A DNA stretch of 64,000 nucleotides from Variovorax sp. PMC12. Its GTDB lineage: Bacteria > Pseudomonadota > Gammaproteobacteria > Burkholderiales > Burkholderiaceae_C. The position numbers were made by a program, and so were the translations under genes. The stretch lies in NCBI RefSeq assembly GCF_003019815.1, contig NZ_CP027773.1, positions 4,118,501 to 4,182,500 on the forward strand. Reading direction: 5' to 3'. The stretch's first letter is position 1. Each line of letters starts with the position of its first letter. Shown here piece after piece: positions 50,304 through 60,330 of the stretch. The notes under the pieces are model-generated. The model made no database searches. It had not been told where the DNA came from and worked only from the letters and a program-made list of their open reading frames with translations.

Positions 50304-53300
50304 ATGCTGCAAGTCGCCAATCGAAAACTCGCGTCGTTCAGCGACGCGCTCTTCACCGGGCTGGGCCGTGCGCTCGGCCTTCTGCGTCCGGTGGCCCGTG
50401 GGCTCGTCGGCTCCTGGCGACCTCCGGGCTGGCTGCGCATCGCGGGCGCATTCCTGCTCTTCGGCCTGCAGTGGCTGCAGCAGCGGCTGGCCTGGGTGGT
50501 GTTGCTTCTGCTGCTCGTGCTGGCCGGCTGGATGGCCAGCCCCCATGTGATCAGGTGGTGGCACGGCCTCACGCCCGATCGCGTCGAACCCGTCGTCGCC
50601 ACCGCGAAGACCGAGCCGCCGCAGCGCACGCAGATCGAACTCGACAGGGGCCCGAACCCCTTCGCCATTGATTTCTCAGCCTCGGTGGCGCCCATTGCGC
50701 GCATCGGCCAGGAGGCCACCGGCGTCACCATCGAGCCCGCCATCGCCGGCCGCTGGACGTGGACCAAGCAGAACCGGCTCGAATTCCTGCCCGCGCAAGA
50801 TTGGCCCGTCGGCCAGCCGTACAAGGTGCAGATCACCGCCAGCGCACTCGCGCCACACATCGAGATGGCCTTGCGCAAGTACGAGTTCACCTCGCCCGAA
50901 TTCACCGCGCAGATCAACGCCGCCGAGTTCTATCAAGACCCGGTGCAGGCCAACGTGCGCCGCGCGCTCTTTCAGGTGCACTTCTCGCACCCCGTGAACA
51001 CGGCCGAGTTCGAGAAGCGCCTGGTGCTGACCTACGACCAGCCCTGCAGCGCCTCTTTCTTCAGCGTGGGCAAGTGCGCGAGCGAGAAGTTCACGGTCAG
51101 CTACGACAAGCTGCGCCTCAACGCCACCCTGCAATCGGAGCCGCTGCCCATTCCCGAGAAGACGCGCCCGGCGATCCTCAGCCTCACCTCCGGTACGGTC
51201 GCGCAGAAGGGCGGCCCGGCGCTGCGTGCCGACATGTCCCGCGCGGTCGACATCCCGGGCCTCTTCAGCCTGAGCATCGCCAGCATCGAACCCACCATCG
51301 TCACCGGCGAGAACGGCGAGCCCGAGCACGTGATGCACGTCACCGCCTCCATGCCCGTGCACGAGCGCGAAATGGCGCGCGTGGTGCAAGCCTGGCTGCT
51401 GCCCGCGACCGAAGACGCCAAGGGCGAATCCGAAGAAAAGTTCGACTGGTCCGCCGATCCGTCGAAGGTCACCGACGCCGTGCTGCGCCGCGCCAGGAAG
51501 ATCAACCTGCAGCCCATCGCCAGCGAGCGCGAAGTGACCGAGATGGTCAGCTTCCGCATGCCGCAGGCCGAGGGCGGCCGCTATCTGCTGGTGCGCGTGG
51601 CCAAGGGCCTGAAGACGCCCGGCGGCTACCAGCTCGGCGCCGCGCGGCAAGACGTGCGCCTGCTCAAGACCTTCGCGCCCGAGCTCACCATCATGAGCCA
51701 GGGCTCGCTGCTCGCACTCTCGGGCGAGCGCAAGCTGCCGATCCTGGTGCGCGACCTGCCGGGCATCCGCCTCGAAATCGGCCGTCTGCTGCCACAGCAG
51801 TTGCAGCACCTGGTGACGCAGACCAGCGGCGACTTCGCGCATCCGCAGTTCTACGGCGGCCTGCAGTCGGACAACCTCGTCGACCGCTTCCAGAAGGAGA
51901 TCCCGCTCAGCATTCCCGCCGGCAAGGCGCACTACGAAACCGTCGACTTCGCCGAGTACCTGCGCAACGACGTGGCCGACCGGCGAGGCGTGTTCCTGCT
52001 CAAGGTGCAGGGCTACGACCCCAAGGCGAAGAAGAAGCCCGAGGGCGACGAGCAGCAGTCCCAGCCTGAAGACGAACAGCAACAGGAGGGACAGTCGTCG
52101 GACGAGGAAAGCAATGGCGAAGGCGGCAGTCCCGAGCAGCAGCTCGACCAGCGCCTCGTGCTCGTCACAGACCTGGGCATCGTCGCCAAGAAGTCGCTCG
52201 ACGGCACGCGCGACGTGTTCGTGCAGAGCATCGCCAACGGCCAGCCGGTGGCCGGCGCACTGGTCGAGGTGTGGGGCCGCAACGGCATGATCGTCGCGTC
52301 GCAGGCCACGGATGCGACGGGCGCCGCCAAGCTGCCCAACCTCGCCGGGTACCAGCGCGAGAAGGCGCCGGTGGTGCTGGTCGTGCGCAAGGACGGCGAC
52401 CTGAGCTTCCTGCCCTTCAACCGCAACGACCGCACGCTGGACATCTCCCGCTTCGACGTGGGCGGCCTGCGCGCGGCCGGCGTGCCGAACCAGATGACGG
52501 CCTACGTCTTCAGCGACCGCGGCATCTACCGCCCTGGCGACACCATGCACATCGCGATGATGGTCAAGGCCGGCAACTGGGGCACCTCGCTGCGAGACCT
52601 GCCGCTCGAAGCCGAGATCATCGATGCGCGCGGCCTCGGCGTGCGCCGCGAAAAGCTCAAGCTCGGCCCGGGCGGCGCGGCGGAAATCGCCCACACCACG
52701 CAAGACACATCGCCCACCGGCAACTACACCGTCAACCTCTACCTGCCGCGCGAATCGTCGCCCGGCACGCCCGAGGTCGAAGGCCTGCTGATCGGCAGCA
52801 CCACGGTGAAGGTGCAGGAGTTCCTGCCGGACCGCACCAAGGTCACGGCCAAGCTCAGCAGCGAAGTCGCCGAAGGCTGGGTCAGGCCCAAGGACCTGAA
52901 GGCGCTCATCGACGTGCAGAACCTCTTCGGCACGCCCGCGCCTGATCGCAAAGTGGAAGGCACGCTCACGCTGAGCCCCGGCTTCCCGGTGTTCCGCGCC
53001 TTCACCGACTACGCGTTCTTCGATCCGCAGCGTGCCGCCGACAGGCAGGTCGACGACCTGGGCAGCGTGCAGACCAGCGCCGACGGCAAGGCCGAATTCG
53101 ACCTGCGGCTGTCGCGCTTCGACGCCGCCACCTACCAGGTGCACGTGCTCGCCAAGGCCTTCGAGCCCGAGGGCGGGCGCAGCGTGTCGGCCGAGGCGCA
53201 GACGCTGGTGAGCGACATGCCCTACCTCGTCGGCGTGAAGGTCGACGGCGACGTCGGCTACGTGAGCAAGGGCGCCGCGCGCAACGCCACCGTGATCGCC

Positions 53301-56300
53301 ATCGACCCGCAGGCGAAGAAGACGGCCGTGGCCGACCTGAAGATCGAGCGCGTGGAGCGCAAGGTGCTGTCGGTGCTCATCAAGCAGGACAACGGCCTGT
53401 ACCGCTACGAGTCGCGCCGCAAGGAAGTGGTGCTCGACGAGAAGCCCTTCGCCATCGCCGCGGCCGGCTACAACGTGGCGCTGGACACCGGCGCGCCCGG
53501 CAACTTCGCCTACGTGGTGCGCAATGCCCAGGGGCTGGAGCTCAACCGGGTGGAGTACAGCGTGGCGGGCAATGCCAACGTGTCGCGCTCTCTGGACCGC
53601 AACGCCGAGCTGCAGCTCACGCTCGACCGCAAGGACTACGAGCCGGGCCAGGAAATCGCGGTAAGCATCCGCGCGCCGTACGTGGGAGCGGGCCTGATCA
53701 CCATCGAGCGCGACAAGGTCTACGCCCACGCATGGTTCAAGACCGACAAGACCGCCTCGGTGCAGAAGATCGTGCTGCCCAAGGACTTCGAGGGCACCGG
53801 CTACATCAACGTGCACTTCGTGCGCGACCCGGCCTCGGACGAGGTCTACATGAGCCCGCTGTCGTACGGCGTCGTGCCCTTCGCCACCGCGCTGACCAAG
53901 CGCACCGCCAACCTGCAGCTCACCAGCAGCGAACTGGTGAAGCCGGGGCAGACCGTGAAGATGAAGCTCACCAGCGACAAGCCCACGCGCGCCGTGGTGT
54001 TCGCGGTGGACGAAGGCATCCTGCAGGTGGCGCGCTACAAGACGCCCGACCCGCTGAAGCACTTCTTCCAGAAGCGCGCGCTCGAAGTCGGCACGCTGCA
54101 GACGCTCGACCTGATCCTGCCGGAGTTCAAGAAGCTCATGCAGGGCGCCGCACCCGGCGGCGACGGCGAGGGCGAACTCGGCAAGCACCTGAACCCGTTC
54201 AAGCGCAAGCGCGACAAACCGGTGGCCTACTGGTCGGGCCTGGTCGACGTGAACGGCAGCCGCGAGTTCAGCTACACCGTGCCCGAAAGCTTCAACGGCA
54301 GCCTGCGCGTGATGGCCGTGGCCGTGAACGACGAGACCACCGCCGCCAAGAGCACCCGCGCCGTGGTGCGCGGCGACATGGTGATACTGCCGAACGCGCC
54401 GCTCGCGATGGCGCCCGGCGATACGGTCGAAGTGGGCGTGGGCCTGGCCAACAACATCGCGGGTTCGGGCGAGGAAGCGCCCATCGCGCTCACGCTCACC
54501 GCCTCCGGCGGGCTCGAAGTGGTGGGCGACGCCACGCAGACGCTCAAGGTCAACGAGCGCGGCGAAGCCAGCACCAAGTTCAACGTGCGCGCCAAGCCGG
54601 GCGAACAGGCGGTGCTGGGTTCTTCGGCGCTGGTGTTCACATCGACGCACAAGAACTACAGCGCGCGCCTGTCGACCGAAGTGAGCGTGCGGCCGGCGTC
54701 GCCCTTCGTCACGCTGGTGCAGGCCGGCAGCTTCCAGCGCGCGGGCGAGCTGTCGAGCCAGGCCGACCTGTACCCGAACTTCCGCCAGAGCGACGTGGCC
54801 GTGTCCGCCGCGCCGTGGGCTTTCGCGACCGGCCTCATGCAGTACCTGGAGGCGTACCCGCACGGCTGCACCGAGCAGATCACGAGCCAGACCTTCCCGG
54901 CCGTGCTGCTCGCGGGCCGCCCCGAGCTGGTGAAGGAGATGGCGCGTGGCCGCACGGCCGAGCAGGGGCCGATGCCCGAGGCGCGCAAGACCTTCGAGCG
55001 TTACCTCGTGCAGCTGCGCGCACGGCAGACGGCCGACGGCGGCTTCTCGCTGTGGCCCGGTGCCGGCACCGATGCCTTCGCCACGCTGTACGCAGTGCAC
55101 CTGCTGGTCGAGGCCAGGGACCACAAGTTGCCCGTGCCGCAAGACTTGCTGCAGAAGGCCAACGCCTACCTGCAGGGCTGGCTCGGCAGCAGCGACGCAT
55201 CGCTCGACGGCTGGCGCCAGCGCACGCAGGCGGCGTACCTGCTGACGCGCCAGGGCATCATCGCGCCGGCCGCGCTGGCCAACCTGCGCGAAGCATGGCG
55301 CGGCAAGCAGACGCAGGGCTGGAGCGACGACCTCGGCGCTGTCTACCTTGCCGCGAGCTACCAGCTCGTGAAGCAGGAGCAGGTGGCGAACGAGCTGCTG
55401 AACCCGGTGTGGGCCGACCTGCTCGCGCGCACGGAGAAGAAACAGCGCCGCAACGTATGGGGCGCCTACTACGACCCGCTGGTGCACGACAGCATGACGC
55501 TGCACCTGGTGGGCCGCCACTTCCCGTCGCGCCTGAAGACGCTGAAGCCCGCGGTGTGGGAAGGCATGGCCGCGATGGTGCGCGACGGCTGGTACAACAG
55601 CCTGTCGTCGGCCTCGATGCTGCTGGCGGTCGATTCGTACTTCGAGGCCGTGGGGCAGAACGCCGAAGGCAAGCTCACGGCGAGCGCCGTCAACGCGCAG
55701 GGCCAGGCCGCCGCGCTCGCGCTGGGCGCGGTGAACCCGATCACCCGCGCAGCGGTGCCGGCCGGCACGGCCAGGCTGAAGCTGTCGAACGACAGCGACT
55801 TCAACCTCTACTACAGCTGGGCCGAACAGGGCTTCGAGCGCAACGTGCCCGCTGCGGCGGTGAACAAGGGCCTCGAAATCTTCCACGAAGTGCTCGACGC
55901 CAAGGGCAACCCGATCACCAAGGCCAGGCTCGGTGGAGAGGTCACGGTACGGGTGCGCGTGCGCAGCCTGGAGCGCGCGCAGCTCAACGACGTGGCGCTG
56001 GTCGACGTGCTGCCCGGCGGCCTCGAGCCTGTGCTGCAGGCCGTGGGCGACGACGACGATGCCAACGCCGACGCGCCCATCTGGAAGAAGCGCCTGGGCG
56101 GCGGCGGCTCGTGGAAGGTGCAGTACGCCGACATCCGCGAAGACCGTGTCGTGTTCTACGGCAGCGTCAACAAGGACCTGCTCGAAGTGACCTACAAGGC
56201 GCGCGCCACCAACGTGGGCGACTACGTGGTGCCGGCGGCGTACGGCGAGGCGATGTACGACCGGCGGGTGTTCTCGCGCTCGGCCGGTGCGCGCTTCCAG

Positions 56301-56315
56301 GTGGTCGGCAACTGA
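50304..56315 (+). CDS. Bacterial alpha-2-macroglobulin
   Basis: Periplasmic protease trap, 2003 residues, longer than E. coli YfhM (1653). Instead of a lipobox it has an N-terminal membrane helix at about 70-90 (WVVLLLLLVLAGWMAS). Macroglobulin-like domains follow; ISRFDVGGLRAAGVPNQMTA and YVFSDRGIYRPGDTMHIAMM mark the A2M_N region near 715-750. The bait/thioester part has the intact thioester motif GCTEQ near 1522, then a terpenoid-cyclase-like toroid (ADGGFSLWPGAGTDAFATLY) and a receptor-like end. An unusual acidic Gln/Glu/Ser insert lies at about 580-612. ATG 50304 is chosen for the GGGAG site; ATG 50256 has none. It is paired with pbpC. Confidence 0.93.
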   Translation: MLQVANRKLASFSDALFTGLGRALGLLRPVARGLVGSWRPPGWLRIAGAFLLFGLQWLQQRLAWVVLLLLLVLAGWMASPHVIRWWHGLTPDRVEPVVATAKTEPPQRTQIELDRGPNPFAIDFSASVAPIARIGQEATGVTIEPAIAGRWTWTKQNRLEFLPAQDWPVGQPYKVQITASALAPHIEMALRKYEFTSPEFTAQINAAEFYQDPVQANVRRALFQVHFSHPVNTAEFEKRLVLTYDQPCSASFFSVGKCASEKFTVSYDKLRLNATLQSEPLPIPEKTRPAILSLTSGTVAQKGGPALRADMSRAVDIPGLFSLSIASIEPTIVTGENGEPEHVMHVTASMPVHEREMARVVQAWLLPATEDAKGESEEKFDWSADPSKVTDAVLRRARKINLQPIASEREVTEMVSFRMPQAEGGRYLLVRVAKGLKTPGGYQLGAARQDVRLLKTFAPELTIMSQGSLLALSGERKLPILVRDLPGIRLEIGRLLPQQLQHLVTQTSGDFAHPQFYGGLQSDNLVDRFQKEIPLSIPAGKAHYETVDFAEYLRNDVADRRGVFLLKVQGYDPKAKKKPEGDEQQSQPEDEQQQEGQSSDEESNGEGGSPEQQLDQRLVLVTDLGIVAKKSLDGTRDVFVQSIANGQPVAGALVEVWGRNGMIVASQATDATGAAKLPNLAGYQREKAPVVLVVRKDGDLSFLPFNRNDRTLDISRFDVGGLRAAGVPNQMTAYVFSDRGIYRPGDTMHIAMMVKAGNWGTSLRDLPLEAEIIDARGLGVRREKLKLGPGGAAEIAHTTQDTSPTGNYTVNLYLPRESSPGTPEVEGLLIGSTTVKVQEFLPDRTKVTAKLSSEVAEGWVRPKDLKALIDVQNLFGTPAPDRKVEGTLTLSPGFPVFRAFTDYAFFDPQRAADRQVDDLGSVQTSADGKAEFDLRLSRFDAATYQVHVLAKAFEPEGGRSVSAEAQTLVSDMPYLVGVKVDGDVGYVSKGAARNATVIAIDPQAKKTAVADLKIERVERKVLSVLIKQDNGLYRYESRRKEVVLDEKPFAIAAAGYNVALDTGAPGNFAYVVRNAQGLELNRVEYSVAGNANVSRSLDRNAELQLTLDRKDYEPGQEIAVSIRAPYVGAGLITIERDKVYAHAWFKTDKTASVQKIVLPKDFEGTGYINVHFVRDPASDEVYMSPLSYGVVPFATALTKRTANLQLTSSELVKPGQTVKMKLTSDKPTRAVVFAVDEGILQVARYKTPDPLKHFFQKRALEVGTLQTLDLILPEFKKLMQGAAPGGDGEGELGKHLNPFKRKRDKPVAYWSGLVDVNGSREFSYTVPESFNGSLRVMAVAVNDETTAAKSTRAVVRGDMVILPNAPLAMAPGDTVEVGVGLANNIAGSGEEAPIALTLTASGGLEVVGDATQTLKVNERGEASTKFNVRAKPGEQAVLGSSALVFTSTHKNYSARLSTEVSVRPASPFVTLVQAGSFQRAGELSSQADLYPNFRQSDVAVSAAPWAFATGLMQYLEAYPHGCTEQITSQTFPAVLLAGRPELVKEMARGRTAEQGPMPEARKTFERYLVQLRARQTADGGFSLWPGAGTDAFATLYAVHLLVEARDHKLPVPQDLLQKANAYLQGWLGSSDASLDGWRQRTQAAYLLTRQGIIAPAALANLREAWRGKQTQGWSDDLGAVYLAASYQLVKQEQVANELLNPVWADLLARTEKKQRRNVWGAYYDPLVHDSMTLHLVGRHFPSRLKTLKPAVWEGMAAMVRDGWYNSLSSASMLLAVDSYFEAVGQNAEGKLTASAVNAQGQAAALALGAVNPITRAAVPAGTARLKLSNDSDFNLYYSWAEQGFERNVPAAAVNKGLEIFHEVLDAKGNPITKARLGGEVTVRVRVRSLERAQLNDVALVDVLPGGLEPVLQAVGDDDDANADAPIWKKRLGGGGSWKVQYADIREDRVVFYGSVNKDLLEVTYKARATNVGDYVVPAAYGEAMYDRRVFSRSAGARFQVVGN

Positions 56316-56332
56316 GGCAAGGCAGGTCCGCC

Positions 56333-58663
56333 ATGCGCATCGGCATCGCGTCTGCAGGAAGAAGGCTGCGCAAGCCCGCGCTGTGGGCGCTGGCGCTTGT
56401 CCTCGTGCTCGCGCTGCTGCGCCTGTGGCCGCACGCGGCGTTGAGCGAGACCGTCGGCAGTTCGCGCGCTGTGTATGCGCAGGGCGGGGAGCTGCTGCGG
56501 CTCACGCTCGCGGGGGACGAGCAGTACCGGCTCTGGGTGCCGCTCGATCGCATCTCGCCCACGCTGGTCGACGCGGTGCTGCTGTACGAAGACCGGCGCT
56601 TCCATGCGCACCCCGGCGTCAACCCCGCCGCGCTGGCGCGCAGTGCGTGGCGCATTGCCAGCGGCGAACGCAGGCAGGGCGGCTCGACGCTCACGATGCA
56701 GCTCGCGCGCCGCGTCTACGGCATCGACAGCCGCACGCCCACAGGCAAGGTCGCGCAGATCTTCGCGGCGCTGTGGCTGGAGGCGCGCTTCAGCAAGCAC
56801 GACATCCTGGAGGCGTACCTCAACACCGCGCCCTATGGCGGCAACATCGAAGGCGTGCAGGCCGCGAGCCTCATCTACTTCCGCAAGGACGCCGCCAAGC
56901 TGAGCCTGCCCGAGGCGCTGACGCTTGCCGTGATTCCGCAGAACCCCGTCAAGCGCATCGCCGAGCGCGGGCGCAATGCCGAGCTGCAGTCGGCGCGCGA
57001 ACGGCTGTGGGCGCTGTGGGCCGAGCGCGACCCGGCCGCGAAGCAGCATGCGCCCGATGCGCAGCTCGCGCTGTCGGCGCAGTCGCGCGGCAGCCTGCCT
57101 TTTCTTGCGCCGCACGCCACCGACATGCTGCTCGCGCAGGAGCGTGGCGTGCAGGAGGTGCGCACCACCATCGACCTGCGCATGCAGGCCACGCTCGAAC
57201 GCGTGATGGGCCAGTACCTGCGCACGCATGCCGACGTGGGCATGACGAACGCGAGCGCGTTGCTGCTCGACGCCTCGACCATGCAGGTGCGCGCGATGAT
57301 CGGCTCGGCCGACTTCCGCAACGACGCCATCGCGGGGCAGGTCAACGGCGTGCTGGCCAAGCGCTCGCCGGGCTCCACGCTCAAGCCCTTCATCTACGCG
57401 CTGGCGCTCGACCAGGGGCTGCTGCATCCGAAGACGATGCTGAAGGACGCGCCGACCTCCTTCGGCCCCTACACGCCTGAGAACTTCGACCACCGCTTCG
57501 CCGGCCCGCTGCCGGCGCAGGAGGCGCTGATCCGCAGCCGCAACGTGCCCGCGGTCGCCGTGGCGGCCAGGCTCTCGAAGCCGGGGCTGTATGACTTCAT
57601 GCGGCTCGCGGGCGTGCAGAAGCTGCAGAGCGAATCGCACTACGGCCTCGCGCTGGTGCTGGGCGGTGGCGAGGTCACGCCCGAGGAACTGGCGGGCATG
57701 TACGCGACGCTGGCCAACGGCGGCATCTCGCAGCCCATTCGCTACACGCAGCCCGCGCCCGACGAGCGGCCCGTGCAGCCGCTGCGCCTGCTGAGCGAGG
57801 AGGCTTCCTTCATCACGCTCGACATGCTGCGCCACACGCCGCGCCCCGACACCACGCTGCCCGCGCGCCCCGCCATCGCATGGAAGACGGGCACGTCCTG
57901 GGGCTTTCGCGATGCGTGGACGGCCGGCGTGTTCGGCCGGCATGTGCTGGTGGTGTGGGTGGGCAACTTCGACGGCACCAGCAACCCCGCGCTGGTGGGC
58001 GTCGATGCGGCCGCGCCGCTGTTCCTGCGCATGGTCGATGCGCTGCGCGCCCAGCGGCTCGACCCCGGCGAGGTCGCGTCGCGCCAGCCGCCCGACTTGC
58101 GCCAGGTCGAAGTCTGCGCGGCGACGGGTGGCCTGCCCGACGCGCTGTGCCCGGTGCGCACCATGACGTGGTTCATCGCCGGCAAGTCGCCCATCCAGGT
58201 CAGCAACCTGCACCGCGCGGTATGGGTCGACGAGACGACCGGCAAGGTGGTCTGCGGCCCGCAGCCCAATGCCCGCCAGCAGGTGGTGGAGCAATGGGGA
58301 AGCGACATGCGCCGACTGTTCCGCCAGGCCGGCCTGCCGCGCGCGAGCGCACCGGCCGATGGCTGCGAGAAAGACGGCGGCGCACCGGAAAGCGCACCGC
58401 TCATCACCTCGCCCCTGCGCGGCGTGCGCCACACGCTGCGCGCGAACAAGCCCGAACCGCTGGTGCTGCGCGCCGAAGCCGCGGCGGGCACGCAGGCGAT
58501 CTACTGGTTTGCCGACGACGCGCTCATCGGCCGCGCCGCGCCCGGCGAAGGCATCACGTGGATGCCCGACCTCGCGGCCTCGGGCCGGCGCTACGTGCTG
58601 CGCGCGGTCGACGACCAGGGGCGTGCCGAGTCGCGCGAGGTGACGGTCGACATCGCACCTTGA
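56333..58663 (+). CDS. pbpC: Penicillin-binding protein 1C
   Basis: Bifunctional peptidoglycan glycosyltransferase/transpeptidase of 776 residues, close to E. coli PbpC (770). After an N-terminal anchor (LWALALVLVLALLRLWP) the transglycosylase has LLYEDRRFHAHPGVN and RQGGSTLTMQLARRVYG. The transpeptidase has the nucleophile in SPGSTLKPFIYAL, SRN and WKTGTSWGFRDAW (KTG). The C-terminal BiPBP_C domain ends the protein. It starts 17 bp after the macroglobulin gene; the pair is conserved in many Gram-negatives and thought to guard damaged envelope. Confidence 0.95.
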   Translation: MRIGIASAGRRLRKPALWALALVLVLALLRLWPHAALSETVGSSRAVYAQGGELLRLTLAGDEQYRLWVPLDRISPTLVDAVLLYEDRRFHAHPGVNPAALARSAWRIASGERRQGGSTLTMQLARRVYGIDSRTPTGKVAQIFAALWLEARFSKHDILEAYLNTAPYGGNIEGVQAASLIYFRKDAAKLSLPEALTLAVIPQNPVKRIAERGRNAELQSARERLWALWAERDPAAKQHAPDAQLALSAQSRGSLPFLAPHATDMLLAQERGVQEVRTTIDLRMQATLERVMGQYLRTHADVGMTNASALLLDASTMQVRAMIGSADFRNDAIAGQVNGVLAKRSPGSTLKPFIYALALDQGLLHPKTMLKDAPTSFGPYTPENFDHRFAGPLPAQEALIRSRNVPAVAVAARLSKPGLYDFMRLAGVQKLQSESHYGLALVLGGGEVTPEELAGMYATLANGGISQPIRYTQPAPDERPVQPLRLLSEEASFITLDMLRHTPRPDTTLPARPAIAWKTGTSWGFRDAWTAGVFGRHVLVVWVGNFDGTSNPALVGVDAAAPLFLRMVDALRAQRLDPGEVASRQPPDLRQVEVCAATGGLPDALCPVRTMTWFIAGKSPIQVSNLHRAVWVDETTGKVVCGPQPNARQQVVEQWGSDMRRLFRQAGLPRASAPADGCEKDGGAPESAPLITSPLRGVRHTLRANKPEPLVLRAEAAAGTQAIYWFADDALIGRAAPGEGITWMPDLAASGRRYVLRAVDDQGRAESREVTVDIAP

Positions 58664-58733
58664 AGGGATGTCATGGCGGCGTCATGCCCCCTCGGCATGG
58701 TCACGCGTTTTCGACTTGAACACTCTCCTGCTC

Positions 58734-60107
58734 ATGACACGTCTTGCCTCCCTGTCCTTCGTTGCCCTGGCCGCCGCACTCGCATGCGGCGCCGCGGCTG
58801 CGCAGACCGCCTTCCCCGCCACGCTCGCCGGCCACGCCGTGCTGCCCGCGCAGAGCTTCGTTGCCACGCCCAAGGACGCACCGGCCGACCTGCAGGTCAG
58901 CGGCAAGTTCACGACGGCCAGGCGCGTCGAGGCCGTGGGCAGCGTCGAAGGCCTGTCGGCCGGACGCCCCACCGGCGTGTCGCTGCCCTTCAAGGGCCAG
59001 CCGCTGCAAGGCCACTCGGGCATCAAGAAGATGGACGACGGCACCTTCTGGATCCTTACCGACAACGGCGCCGGCGCCAAGGCCAACTCGCCCGACTTCA
59101 TGCTCTACCTGAACCACTACAAGGTGGACTTCAAGAGCGGCAAGTTCAATCGCCTGGACACCATCTTCCTGCACGACCCCGACAAGAAGGTGCCTTTCCG
59201 CATCGTGCAGGAAGGCACCAGGCAGCGCTACCTGACGGGCTCCGACTTCGACCCCGAGAGCTTCCAGTTCGCCGGCGGCGCGCTGTGGATCGGCGAGGAG
59301 TTCGGCCCCTTCCTCATCAAGGCCGACCTGAAGGGCAAGGTGCTCGCGGTGTACGACACGCTGGTCGACGGCAAGGCCGTTCGCTCGCCCGACCATCCGG
59401 CCGTGACCACGCCGGGCGCGCCGGGTGGCGCGGTCGAGTTCCAGGTCAAGCGCTCCAAGGGCTTCGAGGGCATGGCCTCGTCGAAGGACGGCAGCAAGCT
59501 CTACGCGCTGCTCGAAGGCCCGGTGTGGAACGCCGAGGCCAAGGACTACGAGAAGGTCGAAGGCAAGGAGGCGCTGCGCGTGCTCGAGTTCGACGTGGCC
59601 ACCGAGAAGTGGACCGGCCGCCACTGGCAATACGTGCTCGAAGCCAACGGCAACGCCATCGGCGACTTCAACATGATCGACGGCAAGGCAGGAGATGGCA
59701 CGAGTGCCATGGGCCTCATCATCGAACGCGACAACGGCGAAGGCACCAGCGACAAGGCCTGCCCCGAAGGCCAGAAGCGCACCGACTGCTTCCACGACAT
59801 CGCCAAGTTCAAGCGCGTCTACAAGGTCGAGCTGAACGATGCGAACGTGGGCGGCCCGGTGCGCAAGATCGGCTACATCGACCTGCTGAACATTGCCGAC
59901 CCGAACAAGCTCGCACGCAAGCCGCTGAACGACGGCGTGCTGAAGTTCCCGTTCTTCACGATCGAGAACGTCGACGTGGTCGATGCCACGCACATCGTGG
60001 TCGGCAACGACAACAACCTGCCCTTCTCCAGCAGCCGCGAGCCCAACAAGGCCGACGACAACGAGCTGGTGCTGCTCGAAGCCGGCGCGCTGCTGCAGGC
60101 GAAGTAA
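58734..60107 (+). CDS. Exported esterase-like/phytase-like domain protein
   Basis: A 457-residue protein with a signal peptide (LSFVALAAALACGAAAAQ). The body matches the esterase-like activity of phytase family by its GHSGIKKMDDGTFWILTDNG, SDFDPESFQFAGGALWIGEE, KGFEGMASSKDGSKLYALLE and a late VDVVDATHIVVGNDNNLPFS, a beta-propeller-type pattern. The frame is open 22 codons upstream, but ATG 58734 places the signal peptide correctly. Substrate unknown; phosphate esters are the family guess. It is 70 bp after pbpC and has its own terminator. Confidence 0.85.
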   Translation: MTRLASLSFVALAAALACGAAAAQTAFPATLAGHAVLPAQSFVATPKDAPADLQVSGKFTTARRVEAVGSVEGLSAGRPTGVSLPFKGQPLQGHSGIKKMDDGTFWILTDNGAGAKANSPDFMLYLNHYKVDFKSGKFNRLDTIFLHDPDKKVPFRIVQEGTRQRYLTGSDFDPESFQFAGGALWIGEEFGPFLIKADLKGKVLAVYDTLVDGKAVRSPDHPAVTTPGAPGGAVEFQVKRSKGFEGMASSKDGSKLYALLEGPVWNAEAKDYEKVEGKEALRVLEFDVATEKWTGRHWQYVLEANGNAIGDFNMIDGKAGDGTSAMGLIIERDNGEGTSDKACPEGQKRTDCFHDIAKFKRVYKVELNDANVGGPVRKIGYIDLLNIADPNKLARKPLNDGVLKFPFFTIENVDVVDATHIVVGNDNNLPFSSSREPNKADDNELVLLEAGALLQAK

Positions 60108-60154
60108 CGACGCGGTACGCAGAAGCCGACGCTCAATCTCGATTGACGCCGGGC

Positions 60155-60194
60155 AAGGCCCCGCGCGGTGCAGCCGCATCGCTCCGGGGCTTTT
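60155..60194 (+). terminator. Intrinsic terminator after the phytase-like gene
   Basis: AAGGCCCCG and CGGGGCTTT pair over 9 positions (one G-T), with a loop of 21 bases that can itself fold (GCGG/CCGC), followed by a T-run of four. It separates this gene from the iron operon. Confidence 0.75.
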
Positions 60195-60252
60195 GCCGTG
60201 GCGCTCCATTGCTGCTGCGTCACCAGGGCAAGAAGAGATTCGCGCCGAAGAT

Positions 60253-60271
60253 GAGTATGATTCTCATTATC
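60253..60271 (+). promoter_or_regulatory. Fur box upstream of the DUF3649-PepSY-DUF3325 operon
   Basis: GAGTATGATTCTCATTATC matches the 19-base Fur consensus at 15 of 19 positions. TATGAT within it (60256-60261) could be the -10 element, so iron-loaded Fur would block the promoter. It lies 60 bp before the operon's first start codon. Confidence 0.8.
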
Positions 60272-60330
60272 TGACATCTCTTTTTTCCCATGAATCCCCG
60301 AACGTCCTCGCCCGCCGTCCGGCCCGCGTC

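Noticed and set aside
50676..55886. Open frame of 1736 codons on the strand opposite the alpha-2-macroglobulin gene
   Set aside because: High GC removes stops from the antisense frame. The translation is His/Val/Arg-rich with no recognisable domain, while the plus strand gives a complete known family.
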